From: Lentzea californiensis
GTDB lineage: Bacteria; Actinomycetota; Actinomycetes; Mycobacteriales; Pseudonocardiaceae
DNA: 64,000 nucleotides
Assembly: GCF_024648825.1 (NCBI RefSeq)
Contig: NZ_JANBBE010000008.1
Span: 310,001 to 374,000 of the forward strand
Reading direction: 5' to 3'
The notes below the pieces were generated by a model. The model made no database searches. It was not told the DNA's origin and was given only the letters and a program-made list of their open reading frames with translations. Below are positions 8,407-17,488 of this stretch, one piece after another (position 1 is the first letter of the stretch; every line of letters starts with the position of its first letter). The position numbers and the translations under genes are program-made.

Positions 8407-10124
8407 TGCGTTTCTACCTCTCGACGCTGGCGGGACATCGCAGAGGCGTCCTGGTCCTGCTCGGCTGGTCCCTGCTCGAGGGCATTCCCGCGTTCTTCGG
8501 CGGCAGGTTCGTCGGCACGGCCGTCGACAAGGGCTTCGCGGCGGGAGACCCGCTGGCCGGCGTGCTGTGGCTGCTCGCGTTCGCCGCTCTCGCGGTGGTG
8601 GGGGCACTGGGCCAGCGGCAGGTGTTCGCCCGGCTCGGCTCCGTCGTCGAACCGATGCGAGACGCCCTGGTCGCGCGGGTCGTGAACGGCGTGCTGAACG
8701 ACCCGTCGCACCGCCGCACACCGGACGCCAGCGCGGTCGCCATGATCACCCGGCACGTCGAGGTGGTCCGCGACGCCACCGCGGGCGTGCTGGTGCAGGC
8801 CCGTGCCCTTCTGGTCACGACGCTCGCCGCGCTCATCGGTGTCGCCACCACGGCCTCCGCGCTGATCTGGCTGGTCGTGCTCCCGATCGTGGCCGCCCTG
8901 GTGCTCTTCGGACTGATGCTCCCGTCGCTCGCCAAACGGCAACGCGACGCCGTGATGGCGGACGAACACACCGCGGAAGCGTCCGGTTCGGTGCTGACCG
9001 GCCTGCGTGACGTCGCCGCCTGCGACGCGGCCGCCGAGGCGTACGGGGACGTCGCGAAGCAGATCGACCTGCAGGCCGAGGCCACGATCACCGTCGCGTG
9101 GGCGAACTCGTTGCGCGCCACGGTGATCGCTTTGGGCGGCTTCGCACCGATCGCCCTGCTGGTCGCGTTCGCTCCCCCGCTCGTCGCGTCCGGCCAGCTC
9201 ACGACGGGTGCGGTCCTGGCGGCCGTCGTTTACCTGACCAACAGCGTCAACCCCGCGCTGCACGGCCTGGCCCGCACCACCAGCACCGTCGTGATGCGGC
9301 TGATGGTCGCGCTCAAACGACTTCAGGAAGCGGCGCCGCGCACCGACAGGGACATGGGCACCGAGACCCCGTCCAACGGCGAGTTCGTGCTGCGGGACGT
9401 CACGTTCGGCTGGAGCCCGGACGCGGAACCCGTGGTGCGCGGCCTGTCGCTCGACCTGCGCCCCGGTGACCACCTGGCCGTGGTCGGCCCGTCCGGCATC
9501 GGCAAGTCCACAATGGCCAGTCTGCTGACCGGCCTGATGGCACCGGACAACGGCTCCGTCCTCTTCGGCGGGGCGCCCGTCGACCGGGTGACGCCGACGG
9601 TCCGGCACCACGCGATCGCACTGATCCCGCAAGAGACTTACCTGTTCACCGGCACCGTGCGGGAGAATCTCACGCTTCTCGCGCCGTGGGCGACCGACGA
9701 GGACCTCGTCGAAGCCGTGAAAAAGGTTGGCGCCAAACCACTTCTGGACCGCATCGGTGGGCTGGACGCGGCGCTCGGCCACGGCGGCGAAGGTCTTTCC
9801 GCTGGTGAGGCGCAGCTCCTGGCAGTCGCGCGGGTCTACGTCACGTCCGCGGGCGTCGTCATCCTCGACGAGGCGACCTCACATCTGGATCCCGCCGCCG
9901 AGGCCCGGGTCGAACGGGCTTTCGCGGAGCGGAACGGAATTCTCGTGGTCATCGCGCACCGGCTGAGCTCGGCTCTGCGAGCGAACCGGGTGCTGGTCAT
10001 GGACGGCGGCAGGCCGTTGCTCGGCACCCACGAGCACCTGCTCAAGACGTCCCCGCTCTACGGGCAGCTCATGCTGGCCTGGGATCCCACGCACCGAGAA
10101 GAAACCCCGCTGCCCAAACGGTAA
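8406..10124 (+). CDS. ABC half-transporter, second subunit (RamB/RamA-like)
   Basis: 572 residues: an N-terminal membrane domain, then an ATPase with GPSGIGKST (about residue 361), signature LSAGEAQ (about 465, degenerate at the second Gly), Walker B VVILDEA and the switch His in VIAHR. The ATG at 8406 shares one base with the upstream stop (TGATG), so translation is coupled; longer in-frame extensions run through the preceding gene and are unlikely. The first subunit carries Asp-Asp at Walker B and this one Asp-Glu, so the pair may be an asymmetric heterodimer with one consensus ATP site. Confidence 0.88.
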   Translation: MRFYLSTLAGHRRGVLVLLGWSLLEGIPAFFGGRFVGTAVDKGFAAGDPLAGVLWLLAFAALAVVGALGQRQVFARLGSVVEPMRDALVARVVNGVLNDPSHRRTPDASAVAMITRHVEVVRDATAGVLVQARALLVTTLAALIGVATTASALIWLVVLPIVAALVLFGLMLPSLAKRQRDAVMADEHTAEASGSVLTGLRDVAACDAAAEAYGDVAKQIDLQAEATITVAWANSLRATVIALGGFAPIALLVAFAPPLVASGQLTTGAVLAAVVYLTNSVNPALHGLARTTSTVVMRLMVALKRLQEAAPRTDRDMGTETPSNGEFVLRDVTFGWSPDAEPVVRGLSLDLRPGDHLAVVGPSGIGKSTMASLLTGLMAPDNGSVLFGGAPVDRVTPTVRHHAIALIPQETYLFTGTVRENLTLLAPWATDEDLVEAVKKVGAKPLLDRIGGLDAALGHGGEGLSAGEAQLLAVARVYVTSAGVVILDEATSHLDPAAEARVERAFAERNGILVVIAHRLSSALRANRVLVMDGGRPLLGTHEHLLKTSPLYGQLMLAWDPTHREETPLPKR

Positions 10125-10131
10125 GCGGGGT
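10104..10131. terminator. Terminator at the end of the lanthipeptide operon
   Basis: ACCCCGCT (10104-10111) pairs with AGCGGGGT (10124-10131) around a 12-nt loop. The 3' arm begins inside the TAA stop. It lies between convergent genes, so it may serve both. Confidence 0.6.
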
Positions 10132-10142
10132 CCACTCAGGAC

Positions 10143-10646
10143 TCATCCGACGCGGTGCAGCCACGTCACCGGGGCGCCGTCGCCCGCGCGACGGAACGGT
10201 TCCAGCGCGTCGTCCCACGCGGCACCGAGCAGTTCGTCGACGCCGTGCGCGAAGGACTCACCGCCACGAGCACGCACCGCGAGTGAACGCAGCTGGTCCT
10301 CGTTGACGACGATGTCGCCGTTGGCCGAGGTTCTGGCGTGCCAGAGCCCCAGAACGGGCGCGAAGCAGAAACGCTCGCCGTCCTGACCTGAGGACGGTTC
10401 TTCGGTCACCTCGAACCGGAGCATGGGCCACGCGCGCAGCGCAGCCACGAGTTTGGCGCCGGTGCCGGCGTCTCCGGTCCATGCGCATTCGGCGCGCAAC
10501 TGGCCTGGTGCCGCTGGTTGCGCTGCCCACCTGAGGTCTACCCGGACACCGAGGGTGCCCGAGATCGCCCACTCGACGTGCGGACAGACCGCAGACGGCG
10601 ACGAGTGGACGTAAACCACGCCACTGGTGCTGCCACGGGTGCTCAC
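10143..10646 (-). CDS. DUF3145 family protein
   Basis: 167 residues starting MSTRGSTSGVVYVHSSP, the conserved N-terminus of a family found throughout actinobacteria and normally located just after fabF. Its function is unknown; CPHVEWAI near residues 21-28 is characteristic. The start is GTG at 10646 with GGAGG upstream. Its position opposite the lanthipeptide operon, 7.7 kb from fabF, indicates that the ancestral fabF-DUF3145 junction was opened by insertion or rearrangement. Confidence 0.85.
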   Translation of the reverse strand: MSTRGSTSGVVYVHSSPSAVCPHVEWAISGTLGVRVDLRWAAQPAAPGQLRAECAWTGDAGTGAKLVAALRAWPMLRFEVTEEPSSGQDGERFCFAPVLGLWHARTSANGDIVVNEDQLRSLAVRARGGESFAHGVDELLGAAWDDALEPFRRAGDGAPVTWLHRVG

Positions 10647-10848
10647 TGCTGACCTCCGCTACTCGACGAGGGACGTCTTCCCCTACGCCTTTGCCGAGTG
10701 TGAGGTGATCACCGCGAAAACCCGTTCGCTGCATTCTGCCTCGACTTGAGGCATGTCCGCCATAAGAACCAGCTCGATCATCACCCGACCGGGGCAGATA
10801 CAGGTCTTAAGTCCCGATCTCCCCGGCCGAGCGATGCCTGATCGTGAT

Positions 10849-12189
10849 CTACAGAGCGTTTACCGCGGCCACCACGTCCACTAGACCGGTGCCCTTGTCG
10901 AACGACGAGGTGTAGGGGCCCGCGGGCCCGTAACCGGTGCCGTACTTGTAGGCCGTGGACTTCAGCGCCCGCTCGATGTCGGCGGGGGTCGCGGAAGGCT
11001 TGGCCTGGAACAGCTGTGCGACGATCCCGGCGACGTGCGGCGCCGCCATCGACGTGCCGCTGATCGTGTTGAACGTGCCGAGGTCGAGCAGTCCCGGCCC
11101 GTTCTGCGGCTTCAGGCCGGTCGCGCAGATCGGCAGGTAGAGCCGGCAGGACGAGGCGATGTTCTCCCCCGGCGCCGAGATGTCCGGCCAGGTCGCGGAG
11201 TTCGCGGCGAGACCACGGGATGAGAAGTCCGACACAGCGCCGTCGCGGGTGCCGGTCTCCTGGTCGTTGTAGGACGCGACCGAGATCACGCCGGGAGTCG
11301 GGTCGACGCCGGGTGGGTTGGACAGGTTCGCTGAACCGTCGCCGCCGTCGTTGCCGTTCGCCCACACCACGACGACGCCTTCGGCCACGAGCTGTCGTTG
11401 CAGCTTGACAGTGACCGACTCGGGGTCGAACGCCCCGCCACCGGACGGACCATAGGAGTTGTTGACCACCTTGATCGGCGGGCACGTCGAGGCGGGCACA
11501 CCGGCGCCGCAGGGGGCCCGGTGGTTCTCCAGCACCCAGTTCAGCGCCGCGTCGGCGCCGAGGATGAGGATCGCCGCGCCGGTCGAGATCACGACGCCCT
11601 TCGCGCCCGGCGCCGCGCCGCGGATCACCGGTCCGCCGGTGGTCTGCACGTCACCGCCGATCGCGATGCCGGTGACGTGCGTGCCGTGGCCGCCCAGCGA
11701 CGTGGTGTCGGTGTCGAGGAAGTTCGGCACCGGCACGATGCAGTTCGTCTGCGTCGAGCCGTCCAGGCACAGGCTCTTCAGGTTGCGGACGATCCGGCCG
11801 CCGAACGACGGGTGCGTCGGGTCGACGCCCGAGTCGATCACCGCGACCGACACACCCGCGCCGGTGAGCCCGAGGCTGTTGCGGGCGTCCAGGCCGCGGG
11901 TGGCGGTGTGCGAGGTCGAACCGAGGAACCTGATCGGTTTCTGGACCTCGACGCGCGTCACACCCGCCTTGGTCCTCGCGGAGGAGATCTGCGCGGAGTC
12001 GCCCCGCGCGGCTACGACGCCGATCCTGCGGAAGCTCGTGAGCTTCTGCAGACCGGCTGCCTCGACCGCCTGTTCCGCGGCGGCGATGTCGGCTCCGTGG
12101 ACGTAGACCGTGGAGGCCGGAGCGGCCGTCGCGACAGGGGATGCGACGGCCACCAGCAGTACGGCGAGCGATGCAGCGCGTTTGTACAT
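10849..12189 (-). CDS. Secreted subtilisin-like serine protease (S8)
   Basis: 446-residue preproprotein. The signal peptide (MYKRAASLAVLLVAVASP...) ends near AAPA. A short propeptide-like segment leads into the catalytic domain with Asp119 (VAVIDSGVDP), His168 (GGHGTHVTG) and Ser380 (GTSMAAPHVAG); the oxyanion Asn is in VVNNSYGP. The ATG at 12189 was chosen because GGAGGG sits seven bases upstream and the signal peptide begins there; a start at 12237 would bury it. It acts outside the cell or at the wall. The four Cys in the catalytic part could form disulphides. It might remove lanthipeptide leaders, but only proximity (0.7 kb past the transporters) suggests it. Confidence 0.9.
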   Translation of the reverse strand: MYKRAASLAVLLVAVASPVATAAPASTVYVHGADIAAAEQAVEAAGLQKLTSFRRIGVVAARGDSAQISSARTKAGVTRVEVQKPIRFLGSTSHTATRGLDARNSLGLTGAGVSVAVIDSGVDPTHPSFGGRIVRNLKSLCLDGSTQTNCIVPVPNFLDTDTTSLGGHGTHVTGIAIGGDVQTTGGPVIRGAAPGAKGVVISTGAAILILGADAALNWVLENHRAPCGAGVPASTCPPIKVVNNSYGPSGGGAFDPESVTVKLQRQLVAEGVVVVWANGNDGGDGSANLSNPPGVDPTPGVISVASYNDQETGTRDGAVSDFSSRGLAANSATWPDISAPGENIASSCRLYLPICATGLKPQNGPGLLDLGTFNTISGTSMAAPHVAGIVAQLFQAKPSATPADIERALKSTAYKYGTGYGPAGPYTSSFDKGTGLVDVVAAVNAL

Positions 12190-12332
12190 GGACCCTCCGT
12201 GAGCATTGGCAGGCAATCCATCTAACGACTGATCCACTTATGGGTGACGGCCATCACCGAAAGTCTCGACCGAGTGCGTTTGGCCGACCCCGGACGGCTA
12301 CGGTGTCCCCCCGTGCGGAAAGGTAGGGACTC

Positions 12333-13568
12333 GTGCGGCTGATCCGTCTGGGCGCTGAACCCTCGGCCATTGGGGCGGACGTCCGTGCCGCCCTCACGGC
12401 GTGGGGCGTCGGCACCGAGGTTCTGGGTGGTATCGCGCTGATCGGCGTCCAACCGCCTGACTGCCCCATACCGCTGGACGCGATCGTCGTGCTGCCCAAG
12501 GGTGTTCTCGTGATCGTCGGTGTCGACCTGCCCGACCCGGGGATGAAGCTCGAGGCACCGCTCGGTGGCCAGTGGAAGATCGACGGCTGGCCGCTCGTCG
12601 CCAAGGACGGCACGGCGAACCCGGCGACGGAGGCCGTGGCGGCGGCGACCGCGGTGGCGCAGCGGATCCAGGCGATGCGCGCGGAACCGCTTCCGGTCAG
12701 CACGGTCGTGGCGGTCGGCCCGTTCGTGAGCCAGGTCGTGCAGCCGACGGTCGACCTCAACCGCGGCGTGCGGGTGCTGCACCCCAAACCGTCCACTGTG
12801 CTCAGTGCGGCTCGTGAGCTCGCGACGTCCACGGTGCCCTGCACGGCGGACCACGCGGCGAAGCTCTTCGCGATCCTGCAGAACACCGGCTCGCCGCCGG
12901 ACGCCAAGGCGTTCATCGCGGAGGGTTTCAGCGACGCCGTCTCCCCCGACCTCGCGGCCGCCAGCACGATGCTGATCCCCAAGGCCCAGCTGCTGCAGGT
13001 GATCGGCCGCAAGCGCTTGCCCGGCAAGCTGACCTGGCCCTACCTCGCCGGAGCCGCATTGCTCGCGCTGATCCTCGTGGTGTGGCTCGTGGTGGCGTTG
13101 CCCAGCGACGACAAGCCGGCCGACGCGACGCCCGCGCCGACCTCTGCCCAGCCGACGTCGGTGGTCGTGGACGGCACGACGTTCGTGCCGAAGGAGATGA
13201 AGAAGGACCAGGAGTGCCAGGCGCAGGCGTTCGGTGACGTGAAGGCGTGGCTGGTCGCGAACGACTGCGGGGTGCTGCTGCGCGCCACCTACGAGACGAC
13301 GCTGAAGGACAAGCCGGTGACGGTGCTGGTGGCGGACATGGACCTGTACGACGCCCCGAGTGCGAAGGCGTTGCACGCGGTCGTCGCGCTGCCTGGGTCC
13401 GGCGGTGTGCACGGGCTGGACGGCAAGCCGCTGAAGAGCGCGGCGTTCGCGAACGGCACCAAGGGCAGCCACGTGACGCTGGCGTTCGCGGTGTGGTCCG
13501 GCGGTGCGGGCGACCCGTCGCTCGACCCGATCGCCAAGCAGGCGTTGCGGTTGCCCACCACCCGGTAG
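12333..13568 (+). CDS. Single-pass membrane protein of unknown function
   Basis: Not recognised by function. 411 residues: an N-terminal cytoplasmic part of about 230 residues (LDAIVVLPKGVLVIVGVDLP recalls nuclease-related NERD-like folds, but no catalytic motif is seen), one membrane helix (around LAGAALLALILVVWLVVALP, about 235-257), a Pro/Ala/Thr linker and an extracytoplasmic domain with two cysteines (ECQAQAFGD, NDCGVLL). It starts with GTG at 12333 after AAAGGTAGGGA, divergent from the subtilisin gene across 143 bp. Confidence 0.75.
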   Translation: MRLIRLGAEPSAIGADVRAALTAWGVGTEVLGGIALIGVQPPDCPIPLDAIVVLPKGVLVIVGVDLPDPGMKLEAPLGGQWKIDGWPLVAKDGTANPATEAVAAATAVAQRIQAMRAEPLPVSTVVAVGPFVSQVVQPTVDLNRGVRVLHPKPSTVLSAARELATSTVPCTADHAAKLFAILQNTGSPPDAKAFIAEGFSDAVSPDLAAASTMLIPKAQLLQVIGRKRLPGKLTWPYLAGAALLALILVVWLVVALPSDDKPADATPAPTSAQPTSVVVDGTTFVPKEMKKDQECQAQAFGDVKAWLVANDCGVLLRATYETTLKDKPVTVLVADMDLYDAPSAKALHAVVALPGSGGVHGLDGKPLKSAAFANGTKGSHVTLAFAVWSGGAGDPSLDPIAKQALRLPTTR

Positions 13569-13581
13569 CAAGGTGGAGGGC

Positions 13582-13941
13582 ATGGTCGGACAACTTCGTT
13601 CTGTCGTACTTGACTGCCCGGACCCCTCCGAGCTCGCGTCGTTCTACGAGAAGCTGCTCGGCGCCGAACGCCTGGCCGGCGGTGACGACACCTGGGTCGT
13701 GATCGTCGCGAACGGCACGCGGGTCGCGTTCCAGCTCGCCCCCGAGTACCAGCCGCCCGTGTTCCCCGATCCGCACGGCTCGCAGCAGTTCCACCTCGAC
13801 GTGCTGGTCGAGGACATCGAGGAGGCCGAACCCAAGGCCTTGGAGCTCGGCGCGAAGCTGGTTCAGAAGGACAACGACGACACGTTCCGGGTCTACTCGG
13901 ACCCTGTCGGGCACACCTTCTGCCTCGTGTGGCTTTCTTGA
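13582..13941 (+). CDS. VOC superfamily (glyoxalase/bleomycin-resistance fold) protein
   Basis: 119 residues with the paired beta-alpha-beta-beta-beta pattern: VLDCPDPSELASFYEKLLGA at the start, FHLDVLVED in the middle and DPVGHTFCLVW at the end. Metal ligands are plausible (His in QFHLDV, Glu/His near the C-terminus). Substrate unknown; this subgroup (glyoxalase-like) is widespread and uncharacterised. ATG at 13582 with GGAGG at 13575-13579, which excludes an upstream in-frame start inside the preceding gene. Confidence 0.82.
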   Translation: MVGQLRSVVLDCPDPSELASFYEKLLGAERLAGGDDTWVVIVANGTRVAFQLAPEYQPPVFPDPHGSQQFHLDVLVEDIEEAEPKALELGAKLVQKDNDDTFRVYSDPVGHTFCLVWLS

Positions 13942-13962
13942 TCGAGGCCTACTCTTGCGGCC

Positions 13963-15303
13963 ATGGACTTCGACGTCATCGTCATCGGTGGTGGCCCCGT
14001 AGGTGAGAACGTGGCCTGGCGGACGGCCGCGGGTGGCCTGTCCACCGCCATGATCGAGAAGGAGCTGGTCGGCGGCGAGTGCTCGTACTGGGCGTGCATG
14101 CCTTCCAAGGCGTTGCTGCGACCCGGTCACGCGCTCGCGGCCGCCCGGCGCGTGCAGGGCGTGAACGCGGGTTCGCTGGACGCGAAGGAGGTGCTCGCGC
14201 GGCGCACCGGCTTCACGTCCAACTGGGACGACGCGGGCCAGGTCAAGTGGGCCGAGTCGGAGAACATCCACGTCATCCGCGGCGACGGTGAGGTCACCGG
14301 CGAGCGCGAGGTCACCGTGGGCGGCGAGGTCCACCGCGCCCGTCAGGCCGTCGTGGTGTGCACCGGCAGCGTGCCGAAGATGCCGCCGCTGGAAGGCCTC
14401 GCCGACACTCCCGTGTGGACCTCGCGCGAAGCCACGTCGGCGCGGGAGGTGCCGGAGTCGCTCGTCGTGCTCGGCGGTGGCGTCGTCGGTGTCGAGATGG
14501 CGCAGGCGTGGGCCCGGCTGGGGTCGCAGGTGAAGCTGGTGGTGTCGGGTGACCGGCCGCTGCCGAAGTTCGAGGAGTTCGTCGGCCCGCTGGTCGTGGA
14601 GGGCCTGCAGGAGGACGGCGTCGAGGTGCTGCTGGGCGGGCGCGCCTCGTCGATCAAGCCGGGTGAGCTGACGTTGCAGGACGGCCGGGTCGTGCGGGGC
14701 TCGGAGATCCTCGTCGCCACGGGGCGGGTGCCCGCCACCAAGGACGGCAAGCCGCTGACCATCGACGACTCCTGCCTGGTGTCCGGTGTGGACGGACGCT
14801 GGCTGTACGCCGCCGGTGACGTCACCGGCCGGGCGCTGCTGACGCACCAGGGCAAGTACCAGGCCAGGGCGGCTGGCACGGCGATCCTGGAGCGGTCCCG
14901 CGGGTTCGAGCCGAAGCAGTGGTCGGCCGGGCAGGCGTGGGCGGACCACGTGGCGGTGCCGCAGGTCGTGTTCACCGACCCCGAGGTGGCGTTCGTCGGG
15001 CACACCGCGGCCGAGGCACGGGCGGCGGGGCGTGACGTCAGGGTCGTCGACCTGGACATCGCGGTCGCCGGGTCGTCGCTGCACGCGGACGGGTACAAGG
15101 GCAAGACGCGGATGGTCGTGGACGAGCGCACGCGGACGCTGGTCGGCGTCACGTTCGTCGGTCAGGACGTCGCCGAGCTGCTGCACTCGGCCACCGTCGC
15201 GATCGTCGGAGAGGTCACCGTGGACCGGTTGTGGCACGCGGTGCCCTCGTACCCGACGATCAGCGAGGTCTGGCTGCGGCTGCTCGAGTCCTACGGCCTC
15301 TGA
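13963..15303 (+). CDS. Pyridine nucleotide-disulfide oxidoreductase (class I)
   Basis: 446 residues. The FAD site GGGPVGENVA lies at about residues 9-18, and the redox-active disulfide CSYWAC at about 43-48 has the CxxxxC spacing of dihydrolipoamide dehydrogenase, glutathione and mercuric reductases. The NAD(P) fold GGGVVGVEMA is at about residue 170; the second FAD motif YAAGDV is at about 285; the dimerisation domain ends with HAVPSYPTISE (the His-Glu catalytic pair motif, with one extra residue compared with HxxPTxSE). There is no mercury-binding N-terminal domain and no C-terminal CC pair. The substrate cannot be read from sequence; a general thiol or quinone reductase is likely. It overlaps the TetR gene by 13 bases tail to tail. 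Confidence 0.85.
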   Translation: MDFDVIVIGGGPVGENVAWRTAAGGLSTAMIEKELVGGECSYWACMPSKALLRPGHALAAARRVQGVNAGSLDAKEVLARRTGFTSNWDDAGQVKWAESENIHVIRGDGEVTGEREVTVGGEVHRARQAVVVCTGSVPKMPPLEGLADTPVWTSREATSAREVPESLVVLGGGVVGVEMAQAWARLGSQVKLVVSGDRPLPKFEEFVGPLVVEGLQEDGVEVLLGGRASSIKPGELTLQDGRVVRGSEILVATGRVPATKDGKPLTIDDSCLVSGVDGRWLYAAGDVTGRALLTHQGKYQARAAGTAILERSRGFEPKQWSAGQAWADHVAVPQVVFTDPEVAFVGHTAAEARAAGRDVRVVDLDIAVAGSSLHADGYKGKTRMVVDERTRTLVGVTFVGQDVAELLHSATVAIVGEVTVDRLWHAVPSYPTISEVWLRLLESYGL

Positions 15304-15974
15304 ACCGGGTCCTGAGGCCGTTCCAGCACGGCCCCGAGCATGCCGGTGAGCAGCTCGTTCGCCGTGCCGACCACGTACGCGCGGTCGTCCTCGCCGACTC
15401 GTTCGGCGAGCTTGAACAGCGCGTCCGCGGTCTGCACGGCGATCCGGAACGTCAGCATCACCGGGGCGTCGCCGTGGGCGCCGAACCGGTCGACGAACAT
15501 CTCCGCCAGCCGTTCGGCCATCAGTTCGTACTGGTCGACGCTGGAGTCGAGGCGGTGGCTGTCCAGCATGTCGCTGAACCGCACCCGCCCGAAACCAGGC
15601 ACCTCGTGCAGCATCCGCATGTACACCGCGACGACCTGCGTCATGGCCTCGCGCCACGTGTCCGCGATCAGGCCCGCGGTGAACAACTCCTCCACCTCGC
15701 GGAGATAGGTCTCCATACCGCGAAGCGCCAGGGTGTGCACAACGGATCTTTTGTCGGGGAAGTACTGATAGAAGGAACCAATGGGCACTCCGGCCACATC
15801 GACGATGCGAGCCGTGGTGATGTCGTCGTAGTCGTATTCGTTCAGCAGGCCCGCGCAAGCGTCCAGGATCGCGGAAACGGTTGCCGCGCCGCGCTGTTGC
15901 ACAGGCTGCCGACGCATCACCCTGGCTAACCTGCCTTTTGCCGGATCTTCATGCACGCCGACATCTTTATCCAT
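15291..15974 (-). CDS. TetR family regulator
   Basis: About 227 residues. The helix-turn-helix is near residues 40-75 (ITTARIVDVAGVPIGSFYQYFPDKRSVV), preceded by AAATVSAILDA-type helix 1; the rest is a ligand-binding domain (metal or drug not predictable). The start is uncertain: ATG at 15974 is used, ATG at 15917 (MRRQPVQQRGA) is also plausible, and no convincing ribosome site distinguishes them. It converges on the oxidoreductase gene with a 13-base overlap. Confidence 0.85.
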   Translation of the reverse strand: MDKDVGVHEDPAKGRLARVMRRQPVQQRGAATVSAILDACAGLLNEYDYDDITTARIVDVAGVPIGSFYQYFPDKRSVVHTLALRGMETYLREVEELFTAGLIADTWREAMTQVVAVYMRMLHEVPGFGRVRFSDMLDSHRLDSSVDQYELMAERLAEMFVDRFGAHGDAPVMLTFRIAVQTADALFKLAERVGEDDRAYVVGTANELLTGMLGAVLERPQDPVQRP

Positions 15975-16012
15975 AACAGCGCTCGAGCCCAAGCACAGGT
16001 TCTCGACAGGTT

Positions 16013-16231
16013 TCAGCCCAGGTCTCCGCGACGTTTGCGATGAACCACCCAGCCGAAGTCGACGAGGCACACGACGGCGAGTAGCAAAAGCACCACGCCG
16101 AGCCAAACGAAGTCGGCTCGCATCGCCAGCCACCCGGCCACCGAGTTGAAGACCAGGCCGAATCCGGCCAGCCACAACCGCAGGGTCAACGCACTGCGCG
16201 GAGGCGCGGGGGGTGGCAGGTAGTCGCTCAC
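16013..16231 (-). CDS. Small two-helix membrane protein (DUF6343-like)
   Basis: 72 residues from the GTG at 16231: a Pro-rich start, RSALTLRLWLAGFGLVF, two membrane helices and a basic tail HRKRRGDLG. The layout resembles DUF6343 proteins of actinobacteria, whose function is unknown. The GTG lies one base after the stop of the upstream gene; an in-frame ATG at 16264 would overlap that gene by 32 bases. Co-transcribed with the 16233-16835 gene. Confidence 0.6.
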   Translation of the reverse strand: MSDYLPPPAPPRSALTLRLWLAGFGLVFNSVAGWLAMRADFVWLGVVLLLLAVVCLVDFGWVVHRKRRGDLG

Positions 16232-16232
16232 C

Positions 16233-16835
16233 TCATCCGGTTTCCCGCAGCAACCGGGTCTCAACCGGCCTGAGCCGCCGCGGCGGTTTCGTCACGTAGG
16301 GGCGAACCAGGCGCGTCAGGGCCAGGCCAGGGGCGATCAGCGGGACCACGGCGGTCAGCACGGCGGCGGTGATGCCCGCCCGCACGACGTCCTTGGGCAT
16401 GACGGCGACGCGGTCGACGACGAACGCGCGCCTCCCGGTGATCGACACGGCCGCGAGGACGACCAGGAACAGGCCCAGGCTGAGGATCGCCCGTTGCACC
16501 GCGGCCTCGTAGCCTGCCGCTTCTCCCGCGACCAGCACCGCGAACCACCCGGCGAGAGCGGGCAGCTGACCCCGTTCGGTGGTGGCCGCCCAGCTCAGGC
16601 CGCCCAGCGTGGCGAGCCAGACGAGGACGCCGGCGCGTTCCTGAGCCCATAGGGATGCCGAATCGAGGGGGATGCCGGTCCAGGCCAGCAGACCGAGCGG
16701 ACTGGGGGGATCGGCGGCGAGCTGACCGAGCACCCAGGCCAGGGTCCACGCGGACAGCAGCGCGGCCAGGACGAGTTGCCACCGGGGCCGGCGCACCACG
16801 CACTGGGCGAGCCGGACGATCTCCGCACGCGTCAT
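16233..16835 (-). CDS. Integral membrane protein, unknown function
   Basis: 200 residues with about four predicted membrane helices (for example LVLAALLSAWTLAWVLG, AGVLVWLATLGGLSW, LSLGLFLVVLAAVSI, AGITAAVLTAVVPLIAPG) and a basic C-terminal tail. No family recognised. It starts with ATG at 16835 and is followed directly by the small membrane protein gene, so the two probably work together. Confidence 0.65.
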   Translation of the reverse strand: MTRAEIVRLAQCVVRRPRWQLVLAALLSAWTLAWVLGQLAADPPSPLGLLAWTGIPLDSASLWAQERAGVLVWLATLGGLSWAATTERGQLPALAGWFAVLVAGEAAGYEAAVQRAILSLGLFLVVLAAVSITGRRAFVVDRVAVMPKDVVRAGITAAVLTAVVPLIAPGLALTRLVRPYVTKPPRRLRPVETRLLRETG

Positions 16836-16971
16836 ACCCCCACCTTGCCGCTCCCAGGTGGTTTGCGGAGAAACGTCACCCCATCGCTCACCCTGTCGGC
16901 CCTCGTCCGAGCGCGTTCATCACGCAGCGCAATCCACGATCGGGGGACAGATCTTTTCTAGACTGAGGGAC

Positions 16972-17400
16972 ATGAGCATTGATCAGCTTCTGCGTCTTCC
17001 CAGCTACCTGATGCTCGGGCTGGTGCGCGAAGCTCGCCGGATCGGGCGCGCCGGTCTGCGCGGGCCCCACCTGACGGTGCTCGCCTACCTGTCCGAGCAG
17101 GAGGCCGTGGCGCAGAAGCGGATCAGCGACCGCGTGCGGATGGACCCGAGCGACCTCGTCTCGGTGCTCGACGAGCTGGAAGAGCTCGGGTTCGCGCAGC
17201 GCAGACGCGATGAGAGGGACCGGCGCCGGTTCACCGTGTCGATCACCGACGGGGGCAGACGGGCGCTGCGCGAGCGACTGGAGACGGCTCGGGCCCATGA
17301 GGAAGAGCTGCTGGCGCCGTTGACCCCGCACGAGCGCGATACGTTGGCCACACTGCTGCGTAAGGCGTACCTGCACCACGCCGATATGCGTGTAGATTAG
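16972..17400 (+). CDS. MarR family regulator
   Basis: 142 residues with the MarR winged helix: LTVLAYLSEQEAVAQKRISDRV, then recognition helix DPSDLVSVLDELEELG and wing RRRDERDRRRFTVSITDGG. ATG at 16972 with TGAGGGA upstream was preferred over in-frame codons further 5'. The target is unknown; the helD-like gene starts 88 bp downstream in the same direction. Confidence 0.88.
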   Translation: MSIDQLLRLPSYLMLGLVREARRIGRAGLRGPHLTVLAYLSEQEAVAQKRISDRVRMDPSDLVSVLDELEELGFAQRRRDERDRRRFTVSITDGGRRALRERLETARAHEEELLAPLTPHERDTLATLLRKAYLHHADMRVD

Positions 17401-17488
17401 ACAGTCTGCGCTCAGCGACCCAGCGCGGGCAGGACAGTGCGAATCGGAATAAAAGCCGACGCCGCATGATATCGAGAAATGAGGCAAG

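Noticed and set aside
12928..15858. 976-residue minus-strand ORF opposite three plus-strand genes
   Set aside because: Arg/His-rich mirror frame; the overlapping plus-strand genes have clear domains.
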